Source: JBNJGT01 sp051819765
GTDB taxonomy: Archaea > Nanobdellota > Nanobdellia > Woesearchaeales > JACJVW01
Reading direction: 5' to 3'
NCBI GenBank assembly: GCA_051819765.1
Contig: JBNJGT010000056.1
Location: 1 to 10,408, forward strand
Length of the DNA stretch: 10,408 bases
In this document: positions 6,438-10,408 of the stretch, in pieces
Numbering within the stretch: the first letter of the stretch is position 1
Layout of the letters: the number at the start of each line of letters is the position of its first letter
Notes under the pieces: model-generated
The model's database searches: none
The model's input: the letters and a program-made list of their open reading frames with translations, nothing else
Told to the model about the DNA's origin: nothing
Made by a program: the position numbers and the translations under genes

Positions 6438-6794
6438 ATGGCAATCGATAAGTATTGTATCGACTTTTCCGCTTACGATGAGGAGGATCTCATCACGTTT
6501 TTGGATCATTCCTCGCTTGTGGAGCGAATCTTCCACGGTGCTATCTGGGAAAACCCCTGGTTCAGGAGAGTTGCAGGGCAGACACCTTACTCGATAGAGC
6601 GAAGAACCATCGACCACCTTGATCAAGTGCTTGCTTATCATGAACCCCAAATCGTGTGGTACAACGAAACACAGTATTATGTTCCACCAGCAGTGTCTGA
6701 ATATGAGCCATGGAAGAAAGATTACAGCCAAACCCTCTTCAAATTACGGCTAACTAATGCACGCTTGCAAATAATAAATGAAATGAATCAATAG
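6438..6794 (+). CDS. Small acidic/aromatic protein of unknown function
   Basis: Unrecognised protein of 118 residues (122 if it begins at the in-frame ATG at 6426). It has no signal peptide or membrane segment and is probably cytoplasmic. It is rich in acidic and aromatic residues: an early SAYDEEDLITFLDHSSL stretch, a conserved-looking WENPWFRR, then WYNETQYYVPPAV. The C-terminus is a charged helix (FKLRLTNARLQIINEMNQ). The start at 6438 was chosen from spacing to the TATA-like box; the first four codons (MKPC) are doubtful. It lies directly downstream of the lipoprotein gene with its own apparent promoter. Its stop overlaps the 3' end of the convergent prolyl-tRNA synthetase gene. Function cannot be stated. 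Confidence 0.68.
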   Translation: MAIDKYCIDFSAYDEEDLITFLDHSSLVERIFHGAIWENPWFRRVAGQTPYSIERRTIDHLDQVLAYHEPQIVWYNETQYYVPPAVSEYEPWKKDYSQTLFKLRLTNARLQIINEMNQ

Positions 6795-8215
6795 GCGCGG
6801 GCGAAGTAGAACTTGCGGGTTGCCGTTCCTTTACACTTGATGCATTGAGCCTCAGTCGTGGCATCAAAGGGCGAATTCCGTGTGGTGACTCCCGGTGCTG
6901 CATCCTTGATTATGTCCTCACACTCGGGACGATTGCAGAACGGCGCAAGCACCATCTTCTTGTTCTCGACTGCTTCCTTGAGCTCTTCAAAGTCATCGGT
7001 CTCAATGATGCTCTCCTCAAAATTCGTCTTTGACTGCTTATACAGTGCTTTATGGATCTCAGCGAGAATTTCAGGTACTCGAGTTTTAAGGTCTTGTTGT
7101 TTTACTGTCTCCTTTGCTCCTGAGTCCCGCCGAACAATTACTACCTGATCCTCTGCGATATCCTTTGGGCCGATCTCGATTCGGAGGGGAATGCCCTTCA
7201 TCTCATACTGGTTGAATTTCCAGCCGGGGGAATATTCATCACTCTCGTCGATATCTGCCCGGATGTCAAGCGATTCTGCAACCTTGCGCGCGCTTGAAAG
7301 AACCGTCTCCTTGTTCTCTTCCTTGTAGATGGGGATCACTATCGCCTGCAGTGGCGCGACATACGGTGGAATCACCAGACCCTTATCATCACCATGCATC
7401 ATTATCATCACACCGATCATGCGGGTAGTAAATGCGAAGGTGTTCTGATGGACATATTGCCGTTCCTCGTTCTTATCAAGGTAGGTGATGTCAAATGCCT
7501 TGGCGAAGTTTTGTCCATCATGGTGAAAGTCAGGGCCCTGAATCGCTTTGCCGGAATCGAGGAAGGATTCGATGGAACAGGTGTACTCGGCCCCTGCAAA
7601 CTTTTCCTTGACTGACTTGTATCCCTTTACACCATACAGTGCCATGTAGTCTCGCATGACCTCATAATAGATGCCAAGGATCTCTTCCCCTTCTGCCTCT
7701 GCCTCTTCTTTGGTCGCAAAGACGGTGTGTCCTTCATTCCAGAGGAACTCGCGGGAGCGCATGAGGGGGACTGGGTTCTTGAATTCCCATCGTACTACGT
7801 TATTCCACTGGTTGAGTCTGAGGGGAAGGTCCCGCCAGGAGCGGATCCATTTCGCATAGCTTGGATACATGATGGTCTCTGAGGTGGGACGGACAGCGAG
7901 CCGCTCGGCAAACTCAGAGCTTCCGGCTCCGGTGACCCATGCCACTTCAGGGGCAAAGCCTTCAACGTGATCTGCCTCCTTCACCAGGTGACGTTCCGGA
8001 ATGAAAAGGGGGAAATAGCAATTCTTGATGCCTGCATTCTTGAATCGTCTGTCGATCTCGCGCTGCAGTATCTCCCACATCTCATAGCAATATGGCTTGA
8101 AGATCATGCATCCAGAAACGTCTGAATAGTCTACGATGTCAGCCTTCTGTATGACCTCTGTGTACCACTCAGAGATGTTTTCCTTCTTTGTTACAGTTAG
8201 TCCCTTTGTCATCAT
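6788..8215 (-). CDS. proS: Prolyl-tRNA synthetase, archaeal/eukaryotic type
   Basis: Class II aminoacyl-tRNA synthetase that attaches proline to tRNA-Pro in the cytoplasm. The 475 residues match the usual archaeal-type length. Visible are RPTSET (109-114), the motif 2 loop FLWNEGHTVF (157-166), the HQNTFAFTTRMIG segment (256-268) and the motif 3 region with GDDKGLVIPPYVAP (275-288). The anticodon-binding domain follows (about 290-400). The C-terminal zinc domain has C427, C432, C458 and C461, and the protein ends in FARAY, with the terminal Tyr typical of this type. It lacks the long editing insertion of bacterial ProRS. The gene begins ATG-ATG; GAGGT at 8219-8223 is 3 bases from the first and 6 from the second, so translation may start at either (8215 or 8212). 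Its 3' end overlaps the convergent orphan gene by 7 bp. Confidence 0.97.
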   Translation of the reverse strand: MMTKGLTVTKKENISEWYTEVIQKADIVDYSDVSGCMIFKPYCYEMWEILQREIDRRFKNAGIKNCYFPLFIPERHLVKEADHVEGFAPEVAWVTGAGSSEFAERLAVRPTSETIMYPSYAKWIRSWRDLPLRLNQWNNVVRWEFKNPVPLMRSREFLWNEGHTVFATKEEAEAEGEEILGIYYEVMRDYMALYGVKGYKSVKEKFAGAEYTCSIESFLDSGKAIQGPDFHHDGQNFAKAFDITYLDKNEERQYVHQNTFAFTTRMIGVMIMMHGDDKGLVIPPYVAPLQAIVIPIYKEENKETVLSSARKVAESLDIRADIDESDEYSPGWKFNQYEMKGIPLRIEIGPKDIAEDQVVIVRRDSGAKETVKQQDLKTRVPEILAEIHKALYKQSKTNFEESIIETDDFEELKEAVENKKMVLAPFCNRPECEDIIKDAAPGVTTRNSPFDATTEAQCIKCKGTATRKFYFARAY

Positions 8216-8218
8216 ATA

Positions 8219-8257
8219 ACCTCGTTTCTGAGGTGGAAATTGTCACCTTATAAATAG
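8219..8257 (-). promoter_or_regulatory. proS promoter and leader: TATA box, Shine-Dalgarno, two short inverted repeats
   Basis: Read on the minus strand, TATTTATAA (8249-8257) is a good TATA box. Transcription should start near 8226, giving a leader of about 11 bases with GAGGT (8219-8223) as Shine-Dalgarno. Thus this gene is led, unlike the probably leaderless genes elsewhere in the window. Two short inverted repeats overlap: ACCTC-N6-GAGGT (8219-8223 / 8230-8234) covers the Shine-Dalgarno, and AGGTG-N8-CACCT (8231-8235 / 8244-8248) lies just downstream of the TATA box, where a repressor would bind. The inverted repeats may be coincidental. Confidence 0.5.
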
Positions 8258-8263
8258 GTTTTG

Positions 8264-9481
8264 TCAGAAAAAGCTGTTAAGGCCTTGTTGGCCTCCAAAT
8301 ATTAGGGGAATGCCATAGACGCCGTCATAGCCAGGGTCCATCTGGATCTCACCCTTGCGATTGGCAAGGATTGCTTGTACCAGGGATTCTGCAACCAGCT
8401 TTCGCAGCGATTCTTCCGATGCCTTGAGCAATACGTCATTCTCGCTTCCGAGGGTGCGCAGTTTTGTGTAGATGTTCCATACAGTCTTGGTATTGATCGC
8501 TTTCTTTTCAACCCATGAAATCAGTTCAGACAAGGGCAGCATCTTCAGGAAGGGTTTTGCTCCCGGTGGCTTGTAGCCAGGGTCACGATCAGCAAGCTCC
8601 TCCACCCTGTTCAGGACACCGATGGTCAGGGGTCGTTTGCAGACCGGGCAGATCCCCTGGGCTTTATGGGTCTGTTCAGGGTCGAAACGGACATCGCAAT
8701 TCCGGTGCCCGTCGAAGTGGTATTTCCCATAACCCGGGTCTACCTCGATGGTTTTGGAGAGGCCATCACCTGTCCGGATTGCCTTGAGGATTGCGTCGTA
8801 TGTCAGTTGGGTATCGAAGATTGTCGCTTCCCGGCCGATGCGCCAGGGCCAGTAGGAATGGGCATCTGAAAAGGATACCTGTTGATATTGGTCAAGTTGA
8901 CTTAGGCGCCAGTTCATGGCAGGATCGCTTGAAAGGCCGGTCTCGATTGCATGGATGTGCTCAGCCTGATCCCCGAATGCCTCCTTTATTGTGTTAAAGC
9001 CAGACTTTGATCCGAACAAGGAGAACCAGGGTGTCCATATGTGTGCGGGAATGACTTCAATGCGTTCGTTGATTGAGCGCAAATCCCGTACAAAGTCGGG
9101 ACAGGGGATCTTAAAAATCGGTCGGCCATCGTAATCAACCCGTCCCTTGGAGAGGAGGTAGTCAGTTATTGACTTGACTGTCTTGAGATCAGGGGCCAGC
9201 ACGATATTGTGGATGCGTCGGCCGCGTCCTCCTTGAGAATAGATGAGGGAGATCTCAGTCTGGAACATGAAGGGAAAGCCGTCATGGGTTTTTGGAAGGC
9301 CTGTCCCGTCTTCAACCAGTTGCTCACCCAGTTCCCTTTGCCACTCAGGGTGGGTAAAGTCTCCAGTCCCCAAAAGGTCGATTCCCTTGATTCTGGCCCA
9401 TTTCACAAGGTTGGGGATGGTAAGATCCTTGCTTGTGCCCTGAGAGAATCTGCTATGGATGTGGAGGTCTGCGATGATCAT
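8264..9481 (-). CDS. Endonuclease Q (PHP-family DNA repair nuclease)
   Basis: PHP-superfamily nuclease of the EndoQ type. Characterised homologues cut the strand 5' of deaminated bases (uracil, hypoxanthine, xanthine) and abasic sites. The 405 residues match the family. Metal-ligand motifs occur in order: H7-x-H9 (DLHIHSRFS), D41/H44 (GTGDFTHP), E76, H91, H147 (PAHIWTPWFSLFG) and D206-x-H208 (FSDAHSYWPWR). A zinc-finger-like region has C262, C278 and C281 with nearby histidines (H259, H272). The DPGYDGVYGIP block at 382-392 is typical. The last eight residues, QQGLNSFF, are a perfect PIP box (Q-x-x-L-x-x-F-F), implying binding to the PCNA clamp. The ATG at 9481 was preferred to 9502: it puts the PHP motif near the terminus, as in the family, and lies about 28 bases from the TATA element at 9505-9513. 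Such proteins are often annotated as helicase or phosphoesterase, which the motifs do not support. Confidence 0.92.
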   Translation of the reverse strand: MIIADLHIHSRFSQGTSKDLTIPNLVKWARIKGIDLLGTGDFTHPEWQRELGEQLVEDGTGLPKTHDGFPFMFQTEISLIYSQGGRGRRIHNIVLAPDLKTVKSITDYLLSKGRVDYDGRPIFKIPCPDFVRDLRSINERIEVIPAHIWTPWFSLFGSKSGFNTIKEAFGDQAEHIHAIETGLSSDPAMNWRLSQLDQYQQVSFSDAHSYWPWRIGREATIFDTQLTYDAILKAIRTGDGLSKTIEVDPGYGKYHFDGHRNCDVRFDPEQTHKAQGICPVCKRPLTIGVLNRVEELADRDPGYKPPGAKPFLKMLPLSELISWVEKKAINTKTVWNIYTKLRTLGSENDVLLKASEESLRKLVAESLVQAILANRKGEIQMDPGYDGVYGIPLIFGGQQGLNSFF

Positions 9482-9504
9482 CAGTGACAGGACAGGCATC
9501 ACCC

Positions 9505-9513
9505 TATAAAAAA
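9505..9513 (-). promoter_or_regulatory. Endonuclease Q promoter, also a possible terminator of corA
   Basis: Minus-strand TTTTTTATA lies in the 36-base gap between the corA stop and the EndoQ ATG at 9481. Its centre is about 28 bases from that ATG, matching a TATA box for a leaderless mRNA. The same T6 run begins 4 bases after the corA stop, where an archaeal T-tract terminator would be expected. One short element may therefore end one transcript and start the next. Confidence 0.45.
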
Positions 9514-9517
9514 GTTC

Positions 9518-10408
9518 CTACAGCCACTCCTTCTTTCGAAAATACAGGTACAGCAGGATCACTGATATACCCATCAGCCCTAATGCAAAGAAATAGCCAT
9601 ACCGCCAATCCAGTTCAGGCATGAACTGAAAATTCATCCCATAGATCCCAGATATCAGGGTAGGGATCAGGATGAAAGAACCCATGGCAGTCATCTTCTT
9701 GATGATGATATTCAGATTGTTGGAAACAGATGTCAGGTACATATCCGTGGCACCAGTCAGTATGTCACGATAGGTGCTCTCCATGTCCAGGAGTTCCACC
9801 ACGTCGTTATATGTATACCGGAAACAGTGTAGTTCCTTCTCGGGGAAATGCTTGAGATACCGTTTTTCTATGCTGCTGATCACTTCGCGATTGGCAGTCA
9901 GCGCTTTATGGAAGTAGATGAGGACCTTCTTGTAGTTGAAGAGGTCACGCAGTATCTGCTTATCGGGCGCCTCATGTATCTGCTCTTCTGCCTTATTGAT
10001 CTTGTCCTCCAAGAGGTCCATGAAGGAGAAGAAACTGCTCAGGATATCATCGATGAGCCAGTAGCATAAGTATGAAGGCCCTCTGTTAAAGACCTGTCTC
10101 ATCTTCTCAAGATCTCCATAGAGGTCGTTTTCGAATGCCTTGAGTTTATTATGCCGAAAGCAGATGACACAATGGTTGAAAAGAAATATGGATACGGGGG
10201 TGGTCAACACCTTCTTGCCCACACGGTAGGGTGCTCTGATTATCATGAGGGAATAGTTGTCACCCTGTGAGACTCGTGGGCGCTCTTCAGGGTCAATGGC
10301 TTCTTTGAATTCATTGATGGGAATATTTGAGAGCTCGCTGAGCTTTACCAGCTCTTTTTCAGTGGGTGATATGACATCCACCAGGGTGGTGTGTTTTGCA
10401 GGGATATC
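9518..10408 (-). CDS. corA: CorA-type magnesium/divalent metal channel, 5' partial
   Basis: CorA-family membrane protein that carries Mg2+ or related divalent cations through a homopentameric pore. The visible 296 codons hold most of the cytoplasmic funnel domain, the long stalk helix (about residues 110-240) and two C-terminal transmembrane segments: one ending in the signature YGMNF (GMN at 9632-9640), the other FFALGLMGISVILLYLYF. A short basic tail, RKKEWL, follows. The frame stays open to the right edge of the window (codons for DIPAKHTTLVDVISPTEKEL), so the true start lies outside. A GTG at 10381 is an internal valine of the family's DV-x-x-PTE-x-E segment rather than a start. Probably only some 15-25 residues are missing. 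It lies upstream of EndoQ on the same strand, with no obvious functional link. Confidence 0.94.
   Translation of the reverse strand, partial: DIPAKHTTLVDVISPTEKELVKLSELSNIPINEFKEAIDPEERPRVSQGDNYSLMIIRAPYRVGKKVLTTPVSIFLFNHCVICFRHNKLKAFENDLYGDLEKMRQVFNRGPSYLCYWLIDDILSSFFSFMDLLEDKINKAEEQIHEAPDKQILRDLFNYKKVLIYFHKALTANREVISSIEKRYLKHFPEKELHCFRYTYNDVVELLDMESTYRDILTGATDMYLTSVSNNLNIIIKKMTAMGSFILIPTLISGIYGMNFQFMPELDWRYGYFFALGLMGISVILLYLYFRKKEWL

Noticed and set aside
10379..10381. GTG as the start codon of the CorA gene
   Set aside because: The frame is open to the window edge, and the upstream codons continue the conserved family segment, so the start lies outside.
1..10408. CRISPR arrays, insertion sequences, attachment sites, rRNA
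   Set aside because: No regularly spaced repeats, transposase motifs, terminal inverted repeats with target duplications, or rRNA-like stretches were seen.

Overview
The window reads as a piece of an archaeal chromosome. The evidence is an archaeal/eukaryote-type prolyl-tRNA synthetase, an endonuclease Q-type PHP nuclease ending in a PCNA-binding (PIP) box, and TATA-like boxes placed where archaeal promoters lie, several at the spacing expected for leaderless mRNAs. The large secreted subtilase also carries an N-glycosylation-sequon-rich tail. That style of surface protein is common in DPANN archaea, especially Woesearchaeota-like lineages. The lineage is an inference; no rRNA or other phylogenetic marker is present.

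Layout. Plus strand: 2-3052 is a secreted S8 (subtilisin-like) protease. A 20-codon signal-peptide-like ORF overlaps its stop codon and then terminates. Next comes about 490 bp without a convincing gene, holding a TATA-like box, a 7-bp hairpin and broken coding-like frames. At 3602-6401 lies the most unusual part: two tandem paralogous single-pass membrane proteins (3636-4565 and 4643-5773) and a putative lipoprotein (5775-6401). The paralogs share a conserved N-terminal cytoplasmic domain but have unrelated extracytoplasmic C-termini. The two paralogs share a 12-bp identical promoter element at identical distance from the start codon, and the lipoprotein begins one base after the second paralog's stop. 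A small orphan gene (6438-6794) follows with its own TATA-like box.

Minus strand, transcribed toward lower coordinates: a CorA-type metal channel (9518 to beyond the right edge), endonuclease Q (8264-9481) and prolyl-tRNA synthetase (6788-8215). They are close together, but the last two each have a TATA-like element in the short gap upstream. The synthetase and the orphan gene converge, and their 3' ends overlap by 7 bp.

The minus-strand genes are housekeeping: ion homeostasis, deaminated-base repair and translation. The plus-strand genes are envelope or extracellular in character. The paralog-lipoprotein set is not a family I recognise and is the best candidate for an undescribed system: two proteins with related cytoplasmic domains presenting different outer domains next to a lipid-anchored helical partner. 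Its function cannot be read from the sequence.
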